Shown here piece by piece: positions 48,876 through 56,907 of a stretch of 64,000 nucleotides of DNA. The position numbers and the translations under genes are program-made. The DNA lies in the NCBI RefSeq assembly GCF_010548375.1, contig NZ_JAAGLY010000006.1:372001-436000 (forward strand), given 5' to 3'. A model generated the notes under the pieces. That model did not search any database. It had not been told where the DNA came from and saw nothing but the letters and a program-made list of their open reading frames with translations. Source of the DNA: Streptomyces sp. SID13726 (GTDB taxonomy: Bacteria > Actinomycetota > Actinomycetes > Streptomycetales > Streptomycetaceae). Every line of letters begins with the position of its first letter. Position 1 is the stretch's first letter.

Positions 48876-50045
48876 ATGGTCCGTTTGCTGCGCCCGCTGG
48901 GCCGGGCGGTGACGTACACACGGTTGCTGCATCTGTTCATCGCCACCGTGTGGCCGGCCATGTGGCTGTTCATCCAGGAGGCGTGGTGGACCTGGCCGGT
49001 CGCGGCCCTGGCGCTCGCCCCCGTCGGGCTGGTGCCCGCGATGCGCACCGTGGAGGGGCTCCAGGCCCGGCTGCTGCTGACGGGGCATCGGCACGACAGC
49101 GAGAGCATGGACATCGTCGTGGCGCCGTCCGTCTCCTGGGCCGACCTGGGCCGGCTCGTCGTCTGGCTGGAGACGCGGCTGCTGCTCGGCTATGCGACGG
49201 CGATGGTCACCGTGCAGCTGCTGATCAGCTCGGTGGACCTGGTGGCGTCGGCGTTCGGCCGGGACGTCGACGAGGGGGTGCTGGTCCTTCTCGACGGCCA
49301 CCGGTGGTGGCACATCCTGCTCGCGCCCCTCTCCCTCGCCGCGCTGGCGCTCACCGTCGTCGGCTCGGGACGACTCGTGACGGCGATCGCCCTCCGGCTG
49401 CTGGGCCCCTCCCCCACCGAGCGCCTCGCCGCCCTGGAGGAGCGCACCGAGCAACTCCTGGAGCGGACGCGCATCGCGCGCGAACTGCACGACTCGATAG
49501 GCCATGCCCTGACGGTGGCCGTCGTCCAGGCCGGCGCCGCCCGCGCGGCCGGCGACCCCGCCTTCACCGACCGTGCCCTGGACGCGATCGAGGAGACCGG
49601 CCGGGCCGCGCTGGAGGACCTGGAGCGGGTCCTGGGGATCCTGCGCGAGTCCGAGCGACCGGCGTCCGCCCGCCCCACGCTGGCGGACGCCGACCGCCTG
49701 CTGGAGTCCGCCCGCGCGTCCGGCGCGAAGGTGGACGCGGAGTTCACGGGACCGTTGGACACCGTGCCGGGACCGGTGTCGCGCGAGGGCTACCGCATCC
49801 TCCAGGAGTCGCTCACCAACGTGCTGCGGCACGCGGGGGCCGTCCCGGTCCGGGTCCGCGTCGGGGTCACGCGGGAGGCGCTCGTTCTGAAGGTCCGCAA
49901 TCCGCTGGCCGCCGACATACCGGGGCCCGGCCGGGGCAGCGGCCTGCGGGGCATACGCGAGCGTGCCGCCCTGCTCGGCGGGAGCGCCCGCACCGGTCCG
50001 GACCAGGGCGACTGGCAGGTGCATGTCGAGTTGCCGGTGGGCTGA
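48876..50045 (+). CDS. NarL-family sensor histidine kinase
   Basis: This 389-residue membrane kinase has helices near residues 18-38, 40-57, 103-125 and 140-168, then HisKA_3 with His in RIARELHDSIGHALTVAVVQ and a HATPase (QESLTNVLRHAG, GSGLRGIRERAALLGG). The kinase lies immediately before its response regulator and divergent from an ABC exporter, so it may sense an envelope-active compound and control the exporter. The ATG sits six bases after a -10-like element. Confidence 0.9.
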   Translation: MVRLLRPLGRAVTYTRLLHLFIATVWPAMWLFIQEAWWTWPVAALALAPVGLVPAMRTVEGLQARLLLTGHRHDSESMDIVVAPSVSWADLGRLVVWLETRLLLGYATAMVTVQLLISSVDLVASAFGRDVDEGVLVLLDGHRWWHILLAPLSLAALALTVVGSGRLVTAIALRLLGPSPTERLAALEERTEQLLERTRIARELHDSIGHALTVAVVQAGAARAAGDPAFTDRALDAIEETGRAALEDLERVLGILRESERPASARPTLADADRLLESARASGAKVDAEFTGPLDTVPGPVSREGYRILQESLTNVLRHAGAVPVRVRVGVTREALVLKVRNPLAADIPGPGRGSGLRGIRERAALLGGSARTGPDQGDWQVHVELPVG

Positions 50046-50059
50046 TCTAGGCTGACCGG

Positions 50060-50725
50060 ATGCCGGTCACCGTTCTCCTCGTCGACGACGAACCCCTCGT
50101 ACGCGCAGGTCTGCGGGCCGTCCTCGAGACACAGCCCGACATCGAGGTGGTCGGCGAGGCGGCCGACGGGGCGGCGGTGATCCCCCTCGTACGGCAGCTG
50201 CGGCCCGACGTGGTCGCCATGGACGTACGGATGCCCCTGCTGGACGGCATCGAGGCCACGCGCGCGGTGCTGCGAACGGTCGCGGAGCCGCCGAAGATCC
50301 TCGTGGTGACGACGTTCGAGAACGACGAATACGTGTACGAGGCGCTGCGGGCCGGAGCCGACGGGTTCCTGCTGAAGCGGGCCCGGCCCGCCGAGATCGT
50401 GCACGCGGTGCGACTGGTCGCGGAGGGTGAGTCGCTGCTCTTCCCGGCGTCGGTGCGGCGACTGGCGGCGGAGTACGGCGCCGAGACGGCCGGCAACCGC
50501 ACGGCCCGGGACCGGCTGGAGCGCGCCCGGCTGACCGAGCGGGAGGCCGAGGTGCTGCGGCTGATGGCACGGGGCCTGTCGAACGCGGAGATCGCCACAC
50601 GGCTGGTGGTGGGCACGGAGACGGTGAAGTCCCACGTGAGCGCCGTACTGGCCAAGCTGGGAGCACGCGACCGCACGCAGGCCGTGATCGCCGCATACGA
50701 GTCGGCCTTCATCACTCCGGGCTGA
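50060..50725 (+). CDS. NarL-family response regulator
   Basis: This 221-residue regulator has a receiver domain (1-120; VDDEPLVR, phospho-acceptor Asp in AMDVRMPLLDG, LLKRARP) and a LuxR HTH (150-212; LTEREAEVLRLMARGLSNAE, VGTETVKSHVSAVLAKLGA). It follows the kinase by 14 bases. TAGGCT at 50048-50053 ends six bases before the ATG, so in addition to read-through it may have its own leaderless promoter inside the gap. Confidence 0.93.
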   Translation: MPVTVLLVDDEPLVRAGLRAVLETQPDIEVVGEAADGAAVIPLVRQLRPDVVAMDVRMPLLDGIEATRAVLRTVAEPPKILVVTTFENDEYVYEALRAGADGFLLKRARPAEIVHAVRLVAEGESLLFPASVRRLAAEYGAETAGNRTARDRLERARLTEREAEVLRLMARGLSNAEIATRLVVGTETVKSHVSAVLAKLGARDRTQAVIAAYESAFITPG

Positions 50726-50738
50726 TCAACGCGCTCCG

Positions 50739-50793
50739 AAGGGCGCGCGGGACTGTATCGGTTTGCGGCTCCGCCATGTGGGCGCGACCAGCC
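50739..50793. repeat. Dispersed Streptomyces intergenic repeat, copy 2
   Basis: AAGGGCGCGCGGGACTG, then TTTGCGGCTCCGCCATG and GGGCGCGACCAGCC. It matches the ureF-ureG copy (17431-17486, opposite strand) over its whole length with several substitutions, keeping GGGCGCG, TTTGCGGCT and the final GGCGCG-CC-GCC. Located directly after the response regulator gene, the usual downstream location of such elements. Confidence 0.65.
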
Positions 50794-50892
50794 TCGACAA
50801 GCCCGGGGACAAAAACCGACCCATCACGGCCCAACCCGGCGGAACGCCCGGTACGATCCGGCCAACACGCGCACGAGCTGGGAGGACGGACG

Positions 50893-52050
50893 GTGGGGCG
50901 GCTGACCGGCGGGGATCCCTCGCTGCTGCGAAGGATCAATTCCGCGGTGGTGCTGCACGCGCTGCGCGCCACCGACTGCGCGACGCTCACCGAGATCACC
51001 CGGGTGACCGGACTGTCCCGGCCCACGGTCGAGGGCGTCGTCGAAGGTCTCATCGAGGCCGGTCTGGTGGTCGAGAAGGCTGCCGACGAGAGCGTCGCCC
51101 GGCGCCAGGGGCGGCCCGCGCGGCGGTTCAGGTTCCGGGCCGAGACCGGCCATCTGCTGGGCCTGGACATCGGCCCGCACCGGGTCGCCGCGCTCCTGTC
51201 GGACCTCGACGGCCGGGTGCTCGGCGCCGTCGCCAAGGACGTCGACGAGACCGCCTCCGCCGACGAGCGGCTGGAGCGGCTGCGCACCGCGGTGGCCGAA
51301 TTGCTGCGCCGGGCCGGGGTCGCGCGCGACTCCCTGTGGGCCGTGGGGGTCGCCTCGCCGGGCATCGTGGAGGCGGACGGCACGATACGGCTGTGCGCGG
51401 CGCTGCCGGAGTGGACGGGGCTGCGGCTCGGCGAGCGCCTCAGCCGTTCATTCAAGTGCCCGGTGCTGGTCGAGAACGACGCCAACGCGGCCGCGGTCGC
51501 CGAGCACTGGAAGGGCGCCGCCACCGAGTCCGACGACATGGTGTTCGTGCTCGCCGGGCTGAGCCCGGGGGCCGGTTCGCTGATCGGCGGGCGGCTGCAC
51601 CGGGGGTACGGCGGGGCGGCCGGGGAGATCGGCGCGCTGCATCTGCTGGGCCGTGAGGTCACCCCGGAGACGCTGCTGTCCACCACGGACGAGCCCCTGC
51701 ACCCGCTCGACGAGCAGGCGGTCGCCGAGGTCTTCGCACAGGCCCGTGAGGGCGACCAGCGGGCCCGGGCGGCCGTGGACCGCTTCATCCAGCGGCTCGT
51801 CCACGACGTGGCGGCGCTCGTCCTGGCGCTGGACCCGGAACTCGTCGTGATCGGCGGTTGGGCGGCCGGCCTGGACGGCGTACTGGAGCCGCTGCGGCGG
51901 GAGTTGGCCCGCTACTGCCTGCGTCCGCCGAAGGTGGCCCTGTCGCTCCTCGGTGAGGCGGCCGTGGCGACGGGTGCGCTGCGGCTCGCCCTCGACCATG
52001 TGGAGGAGCAGCTGTTCGCGGTCGAGGGGACGGTCACGGCGCGGCGATGA
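50893..52050 (+). CDS. ROK-family transcriptional regulator
   Basis: This 385-residue protein has an N-terminal MarR-like wHTH (SLLRRINSAVVLHALRATDC, LTEITRVTGLSRPTVEGVVE; 10-75) and a ROK/actin-like sugar-binding fold (85-370; LGLDIGPHRVAALLSD, ASPGIVEADG, ENDANAAAVAEHW). The CxCGxxGCxE zinc motif seen in ROK kinases is absent (GEIGALHLLGREVTPE in its place), which favours a pure regulator. The GTG is preceded by GGGAGGACGG. A divergently acting sugar operon is not visible, so targets are elsewhere. Confidence 0.88.
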   Translation: MGRLTGGDPSLLRRINSAVVLHALRATDCATLTEITRVTGLSRPTVEGVVEGLIEAGLVVEKAADESVARRQGRPARRFRFRAETGHLLGLDIGPHRVAALLSDLDGRVLGAVAKDVDETASADERLERLRTAVAELLRRAGVARDSLWAVGVASPGIVEADGTIRLCAALPEWTGLRLGERLSRSFKCPVLVENDANAAAVAEHWKGAATESDDMVFVLAGLSPGAGSLIGGRLHRGYGGAAGEIGALHLLGREVTPETLLSTTDEPLHPLDEQAVAEVFAQAREGDQRARAAVDRFIQRLVHDVAALVLALDPELVVIGGWAAGLDGVLEPLRRELARYCLRPPKVALSLLGEAAVATGALRLALDHVEEQLFAVEGTVTARR

Positions 52051-52054
52051 CGGA

Positions 52055-52091
52055 CGGCTGCGCCCCGGATCTCGCTTCCGGGGCGCAGCCG
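52055..52091. terminator. Strong hairpin terminator
   Basis: A perfect 15-bp stem (CGGCTGCGCCCCGGA and complement) closes a 7-base loop five bases after the ROK stop. It separates that gene from the convergent GntR gene. Confidence 0.85.
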
Positions 52092-52107
52092 TATCGCTGA
52101 CGTGTCC

Positions 52108-52869
52108 TCAGGAGGCCTGGCGCTCCGGGCCCTCGTGGATCTCCACCGCGCCCGAGTCCCCGAAGGTCAGCCGGCAGGTGTCCGCACGGTAGGTGGCCAC
52201 GGAGATGGCAGCGGTGCGGCCGCCGGCGAGATAGCGGGTGGTGACGACGAGGACCGGGGCGCCGGGCAGGCGGTCCAGTTCCTTCGCGTCGTCCGCGCGG
52301 GCCGAGCCGAGTTCGACCGCGTTCTCCCGGCTGTCCAGTTCCAGGCGCTGGAGTTCGCGCAGCACGGCACGCGCGCGTGCCGCCGCCGACGGGGCGTCTA
52401 TGGCGGAGAGTTCCGGCACCGACGCCTCGGGGATGTAGAGCAGTTCGGCGGCGACCGGCTGACCGTGTGTCACACGGGAGCGGCGCACGATGTGCACCGG
52501 CTGGTCACGGTCGGTCTCCAGGGCGTCGGCGACGGCCGCGGGCGGCACCGCGACGGCGCAGTCGACGGGCTGCCAGTCGTCCCCGGCCGCGCCCGGCCAG
52601 GCCTGCTGCTCGGTGCCGACGGCTACGCCCACGCGCGGCGGCGCGACGGTCGTACCGACTCCGCGGCGGCGCTGGAGCCTGCCTTCCAGTTCCAGCTGCT
52701 CCAGGGCCTGCCGGAGCGTGGCGCGGGCGACGCCGAAACGGGCGGCGAGATCGCGCTCGTTGGGCAGGATCTCGCCCACGGAGAATTCGGAGTCCAATGC
52801 CTCACTGAGCACGGTCTTTAGATGCCAGTACTTCGGTTCCGGCACCGATTCCAGCTGCGTGGTCCCCAC
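52108..52869 (-). CDS. GntR-family regulator (HutC/UTRA type)
   Basis: This 253-residue regulator has an N-terminal wHTH (FSVGEILPNERDLAARFGVA, RATLRQALEQLELEGRLQRR, 28-75) and a UTRA effector domain (95-245; PVHIVRRSRVTHGQPVAAEL, VLVVTTRYLAGGRTAAIS). Such HutC-subfamily proteins (DasR is a well-known Streptomyces member) sense sugar phosphates or histidine-pathway compounds. GTG 52869 has GGAGGACAGG upstream. A consensus promoter lies 77 bases further up, leaving a leader that includes an AT-rich patch. Confidence 0.9.
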   Translation of the reverse strand: MGTTQLESVPEPKYWHLKTVLSEALDSEFSVGEILPNERDLAARFGVARATLRQALEQLELEGRLQRRRGVGTTVAPPRVGVAVGTEQQAWPGAAGDDWQPVDCAVAVPPAAVADALETDRDQPVHIVRRSRVTHGQPVAAELLYIPEASVPELSAIDAPSAAARARAVLRELQRLELDSRENAVELGSARADDAKELDRLPGAPVLVVTTRYLAGGRTAAISVATYRADTCRLTFGDSGAVEIHEGPERQAS

Positions 52870-52945
52870 CCTGTCCTCCGCAATCGCCGTGGTCCGGCAG
52901 CGTTTTAGCGCCCTTGTTTATTAAAGGTTGTTTCACTTCTCTGCG

Positions 52946-52974
52946 ACCATAGGGCGGCCCCCACCCTTGGTCAA
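52946..52974 (-). promoter_or_regulatory. Consensus vegetative promoter for the GntR gene
   Basis: On the minus strand TTGACC (52974-52969) and TATGGT (52951-52946) are separated by exactly 17 bp, a near-ideal HrdB promoter. Between start and gene lies an AT-rich stretch with TTGTTT repeated 14 bases apart (plus strand 52915-52934), a possible autoregulatory site. Confidence 0.7.
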
Positions 52975-53036
52975 GACCAATCCTCGATCCCTCGCAGGGC
53001 ATGCGGGCGCGGTGCCACACAGCGTTGATGAGGTAT

Positions 53037-53921
53037 TCAGGCGACGGACAGGGACCGCAGCTTGTCGGGATTGCGGATGATGTAGACGGACTGGATACGG
53101 CCGTCGAGAATGTCCAGCTGGAATACGGAATCAGGCAATCCGCCGGACAGCACGAGCACGGCGGGACCGCCGTTGAGCTCCAGGAAACGCCAGGAGATGT
53201 CCTCGACACCCTTCTTGGCGACGCCCAGCAGGAAGCGGCCCACATGATCGGCCGATTCCAGCGCCCGCAGCGGCGCCTTGGACTTGCCGCCGCTGTCGCC
53301 CACCAAGCGAACGTCGGGGGCGAGCAGCGACATCAGCGCCTCCAGGTCGCCTCCGCCGGCCGCGGCAAGGAAACGCTCGGTCAGATCCCGGCGCTGGGCC
53401 GGATCCACGTCGTAGCGCGGCCGTCGTTCGTCGACGTGCTTGCGGGCCCGCCCGGCGAGCTGGCGTACGGCGGGCTCGGCGCGGTCGAGCATGGCCGCGA
53501 TCTCGGCGTAGGGGTAGCCGAACGCCTCCCTGAGGACGAACACCGCCCGCTCCAGGGGTGACAGCGACTCCAGGACGACCAGGACGGCGAGGGAGACCGA
53601 GTCGGCGAGGACGGCCTGTTCGGCGGTGTCGGGGACGGTGTCGCCGAAGTCGGTCGCATACGGCTCGGGCAGCCACGGACCGACGTACGTCTCACCGCGC
53701 GCCTTGACCTGGCGGAGCCGGTCGATGGCCAGGCGCGTGACAACGCGGACCAGATAGGCGCGCGGCTCCCGTACCTCGCTCCGGTCGGCCGCCGACCAGC
53801 GCAGCCACGCCTCCTGGACCACGTCCTCGGCGTCGGTGACGCGCCCGAGCATGCGGTAGGCGACGCCCAGCAGGACAGGACGGTGTTCTTCGAAGACATC
53901 GGTCTCGGTTTCGGTGGCCAC
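53037..53921 (-). CDS. ECF41-type RNA polymerase sigma factor with SnoaL-like C-terminal domain
   Basis: This 294-residue protein has sigma region 2 (residues 8-75; YRMLGRVTDAEDVVQEAWLR), sigma region 4 (105-160; LSPLERAVFVLREAFGYPYA, EIAAMLDRAEPAVRQLAGRA) and a SnoaL-like C-terminal extension (175-290). ECF41 hallmarks are present: a D-x-GGK-type motif (GDSGGKSKAP) and the terminal NPDK. In this group the C-terminal domain itself modulates activity rather than a separate anti-sigma. The carboxymuconolactone-decarboxylase-type (COE) gene that usually adjoins ECF41 is missing; an alpha/beta hydrolase is divergent instead. Start GTG 53921. Confidence 0.9.
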   Translation of the reverse strand: MATETETDVFEEHRPVLLGVAYRMLGRVTDAEDVVQEAWLRWSAADRSEVREPRAYLVRVVTRLAIDRLRQVKARGETYVGPWLPEPYATDFGDTVPDTAEQAVLADSVSLAVLVVLESLSPLERAVFVLREAFGYPYAEIAAMLDRAEPAVRQLAGRARKHVDERRPRYDVDPAQRRDLTERFLAAAGGGDLEALMSLLAPDVRLVGDSGGKSKAPLRALESADHVGRFLLGVAKKGVEDISWRFLELNGGPAVLVLSGGLPDSVFQLDILDGRIQSVYIIRNPDKLRSLSVA

Positions 53922-54075
53922 GGGTCCATCCCAGCCCAGACGCCGGTTCGTGTCCAGGCGATATGGGCGGGCGCACCCATGGGTCTACCCGCCAGTAGCA
54001 ATTGCTGACAAGCTGTCTACAGCGCGTCCGCCGTGCGTCCCCTCGCACCCCCTGAGCCGCCGTCAAGGAGCCCTC

Positions 54076-54906
54076 ATGTCCGCCACCGTCTCCTTCAAAG
54101 TCCCCTCCGCGCAGGGGCCGCAGCCCGTGACCGTCTCCTACGCGCGCGTGGGCCGCGGCGAACCGCTGCTCCTGCTGCACGGCATAGGGCACCACCGGCA
54201 GGCCTGGGACCCGGTGGTGGACATCCTGGCGACCGAGCGCGACGTGATCGCCGTGGACCTGCCCGGGTTCGGAGCGTCCCCGGGGCTGCCCGAGGGCCTC
54301 GCCTACGACCTGGCGACGACGACGGCCGTGTTCGGGGCGTTCTGCGAGGCGCTGGAGCTGGACCGCCCGCATGTGGCGGGCAACTCCCTCGGCGGTCTGC
54401 TGGCCCTGGAACTCGGCCGCGAGAAGCTCGTGCGGTCGGTCACCGCCCTGTCCCCCGCCGGGTTCTGGTCGCAGGCCGAGCGGCGGTACGCGTTCGGCAT
54501 CCTGCTCACCATGCGGCAGATCGCCCGGCGGCTGCCGCTGCCGCTGGTCGAGCGGCTGTCGCGCAGCACGGCGGGCCGCACCATGCTGACGAGCACGATC
54601 TACGCACGCCCGGGCCTGCGGTCGCCCGAGGCCGTGGTCGCCGAGACGCTCGCCCTGGTGCGTGCCACCGGGTTCGACGAGACCCTGCGGTCGGGCGCCG
54701 CCGTCCAGTTCACCGAGGACGTCCCCGGGCTCCCGGTCACGGTGGCCTGGGGCACCCGCGACATGCTGCTGGTGCCCCGCCAGGGCGTGCGCGCCAAGGG
54801 GATCATCCCCAAGGCCCGGCTCGTACGGCTGCCCGGCTGCGGCCACTGCCCGATGAACGACGACCCGGCCCTCGTCGCGCGCGTGATCCTCGACGGCAGC
54901 CGCTGA
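54076..54906 (+). CDS. Alpha/beta hydrolase
   Basis: This 276-residue hydrolase has LLLLHGIGHHRQAWDPVV (oxyanion region), DLPGFGASPG, nucleophile Ser in VAGNSLGGLLALEL, a likely Asp in WGTRDMLLVP and the catalytic His in LPGCGHCPMND. No signal peptide, so cytoplasmic. Substrate unknown; haloperoxidase, esterase and lactonase-like roles are all possible. AAGGAG precedes ATG 54076. It is divergent from the ECF41 sigma gene, whose usual COE partner is absent, so this gene might be a substitute target. Confidence 0.87.
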   Translation: MSATVSFKVPSAQGPQPVTVSYARVGRGEPLLLLHGIGHHRQAWDPVVDILATERDVIAVDLPGFGASPGLPEGLAYDLATTTAVFGAFCEALELDRPHVAGNSLGGLLALELGREKLVRSVTALSPAGFWSQAERRYAFGILLTMRQIARRLPLPLVERLSRSTAGRTMLTSTIYARPGLRSPEAVVAETLALVRATGFDETLRSGAAVQFTEDVPGLPVTVAWGTRDMLLVPRQGVRAKGIIPKARLVRLPGCGHCPMNDDPALVARVILDGSR

Positions 54907-54913
54907 CATCTTT

Positions 54914-55049
54914 TCGTGACGGGTGTGCGCCCGCTTCGTGACGGGTGTAGGCCGGTCGGTCCGGCTTCTTTCGGGGCGGGTGCACGCCCGATTGCGTGAC
55001 GGGTGTACGCCCGGCTTCGTGATGGGTGTACGCCGGTCGGTCCGGCCTC
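54914..55049. repeat. Intergenic tandem repeat, 22-23-bp unit, about five copies
   Basis: CGTGACGGGTGTGCGCCCGC-like units start at 54915, 54937, 54972 (diverged), 54995 and 55018. A larger block of about 35 bp ending GGCCGGTCGGTCCGGC is present twice, 81 bp apart (54934-54968 and 55015-55049). It occupies most of the gap between the hydrolase and phoD genes. Confidence 0.75.
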
Positions 55050-55080
55050 CTGGCGACTGATCCGACGGTTTCGCACACGG

Positions 55081-55126
55081 GTTCCCTTGTTCCCGCGGTC
55101 AGTTGTTCACTTGTGGTTTCCGTGTG
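55081..55126 (+). promoter_or_regulatory. Candidate PHO box upstream of phoD
   Basis: GTTCACTTGTG (55105-55115) is directly followed by GTTTCCGTGTG (55116-55126), an 11-bp direct repeat with 8 of 11 identities; GTTCCCTTGTT at 55081-55091 matches the first at 9 of 11. PhoP sites in Streptomyces are tandem 11-mers starting G(G/T)TTCA. The position, about 65 bases before ATG 55192, suits a Pho-regulated phosphatase. Confidence 0.5.
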
Positions 55127-55191
55127 CGCTGCGGCGCACCAGTAGTTGTGGCATCGCACACTGGCCGGATCCCGTCCCCGGAGGCGCATCC

Positions 55192-56778
55192 ATGTCACAC
55201 CGTCCGTTCCCCGGTCGCCGCAGCGTGTTGCGCGGCTCCCTGGCCGCTTCCGCGGCCCTCACCCTGCCCGCCGCCGCGGGCGCCGCACCGGCGTTCGCCC
55301 TCTCGGGGCGCCCCGCCGCGGGCTGGGGGGTGCAGACGGGAGACGTGACCTCCGACTCGGGCCTGGTGTGGGTGCGTTCCGACCGTCCGGCCCGGATGAT
55401 CGTCGAGACGTCCGCGACCGAGTCGTTCCGCAAGGCGCACCGCTGGCACGGCCCGCTGCTCGGCGCGGACACCGACTTCACCGGTACGACCCGGCTGTGC
55501 GGGCTCCCCTCAGGCGAGCAGATCCACTACCGGGTGCTGCTGGCCGACCCGGACGACCCGCGCCGTACGGGTGAGCCGGTCGCGGGCACCTTCCGCACGG
55601 TGTCGGACAAGCGCCGGGAAGGGGTGCGCTTCCTCTGGTCCGGCGACCTCGCGGGCCAGGGCTGGGGCATCAACCCGGACTTCGGCGGCTACACGATCTA
55701 CCAGGCGATGGCCAAGCTCGACCCGGACTTCTTCCTGTGCAGCGGCGACAACATCTACGCCGACGGGCCGATCACGGAGACCGCGGCCCTGCCCGACGGC
55801 AGCACCTGGCGCAACATCACGACCGAGGAGAAGTCCAAGGTCGCCGAGTCCCTGGCCGAGTTCCGCGGCAACTTCCGCTACAACCTGCTCGACCACAACC
55901 TGCGGGCGTTCAACGCGCAGGTCCCGTCGATCATCCAGTGGGACGACCACGAGGTGCGCAACAACTGGTATCCGGGCCAGACCATCCTGGACTCCGACAC
56001 CCGCTACACCGAGAAGCGCGTGGACGTGCTGGCGAAGCGGGCCCGGCGCGCGTTCAGCGAGTACTTCCCGATCTCCACGCTCCAGCCGGGCGCCCGTGAC
56101 GGCCGGGTGTACCGGGTGCTGCGGCAGGGCCCGCTGCTCGACGTGTTCGTGCTGGACATGCGGACCTACCGCAACGCCAACTCGCCCGACGACCAGACCG
56201 TGGACCCGCAGGGCATCCTCGGCGCCGAGCAGCTGGAGTGGCTCAAGCGGGAGCTGTCGCGCTCGCGGGCGGTGTGGAAGGTGATCGCCTCCGACATGCC
56301 GCTCGGCCTGGTCGTGCCCGACTCCACCGAGGGCAGGGCGAACATCGAGGCGGTCGCGCAGGGCGACCCCGGTGCTCCGCTCGGCCGTGAGCTCCAGATC
56401 GCCGAACTGCTGCGGTACATCAAGCACCGGCGCATCACCGGCACGGTGTGGCTGACCGCCGACGTCCACCACACCTCCGCCCAGCACTACCAGCCGTCGC
56501 GGGCCGCGTTCACCGACTTCGAGCCCTTCTGGGAGTTCGTCTCGGGTCCGCTCAACGCGGGCGCCTTCCCGGCCAGCGCGCTCGACGGCACCTTCGGCCC
56601 CGAGCGGGTGTTCGTGAAAGCGCCGACCGCCTCGAACGTGTCGCCCGCGGGCGGCTACCAGTTCTTCGGCGAGGTCGACATCGACGGCCACAGCGGCGAG
56701 CTGACGGTCCGCCTGCGCGAGGCGGACGGCACCGTGCTGTTCACGCGGGTGCTCCAGCCGGGCCGAGTGGGCCAGTAA
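55192..56778 (+). CDS. phoD: Tat-exported alkaline phosphatase/phosphodiesterase PhoD
   Basis: This 528-residue exported metallophosphatase has a twin-arginine signal (GRRSVLRGSLAASAALTL, cleavage about residue 37). A PhoD N-terminal beta domain (44-140) precedes the catalytic part (145-500) with SGDNIYADGP, QWDDHEVRNNW, VLDMRTYR and LTADVHHTSA supplying metal and active-site residues. PhoD scavenges phosphate from phosphodiesters such as teichoic acid outside the cell. A PHO-box-like repeat lies upstream. ATG 55192 starts the Tat signal; upstream in-frame starts are rejected. Confidence 0.93.
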   Translation: MSHRPFPGRRSVLRGSLAASAALTLPAAAGAAPAFALSGRPAAGWGVQTGDVTSDSGLVWVRSDRPARMIVETSATESFRKAHRWHGPLLGADTDFTGTTRLCGLPSGEQIHYRVLLADPDDPRRTGEPVAGTFRTVSDKRREGVRFLWSGDLAGQGWGINPDFGGYTIYQAMAKLDPDFFLCSGDNIYADGPITETAALPDGSTWRNITTEEKSKVAESLAEFRGNFRYNLLDHNLRAFNAQVPSIIQWDDHEVRNNWYPGQTILDSDTRYTEKRVDVLAKRARRAFSEYFPISTLQPGARDGRVYRVLRQGPLLDVFVLDMRTYRNANSPDDQTVDPQGILGAEQLEWLKRELSRSRAVWKVIASDMPLGLVVPDSTEGRANIEAVAQGDPGAPLGRELQIAELLRYIKHRRITGTVWLTADVHHTSAQHYQPSRAAFTDFEPFWEFVSGPLNAGAFPASALDGTFGPERVFVKAPTASNVSPAGGYQFFGEVDIDGHSGELTVRLREADGTVLFTRVLQPGRVGQ

Positions 56779-56878
56779 CTCCCGTACCCTCGAAGGCGGG
56801 TCGCGCGCCGGCGTCATCCCCCGGTGCGCGGCCTGCGAAGTCCCTGACGGACAGGGCGTTTTCGCAGGTCAGGGCCGA

Positions 56879-56901
56879 TTGTCAGTGGTCGCCTCTACGG
56901 T
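56879..56901 (+). promoter_or_regulatory. RecA-independent DNA-damage promoter (PafBC-type) before the SWIM-DUF6493 operon
   Basis: TTGTCAGTG at 56879-56887, exactly eight bases, then TACGGT at 56896-56901: every defined position of tTGTCRgtg-N8-TAnnnT is met. The ATG of the SWIM gene begins six bases after the -10, so transcription should start at or next to the A of the start codon. The motif was defined for the RecA-independent, PafBC-dependent DNA-damage regulon of mycobacteria. Confidence 0.8.
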
Positions 56902-56907
56902 TTTTCC

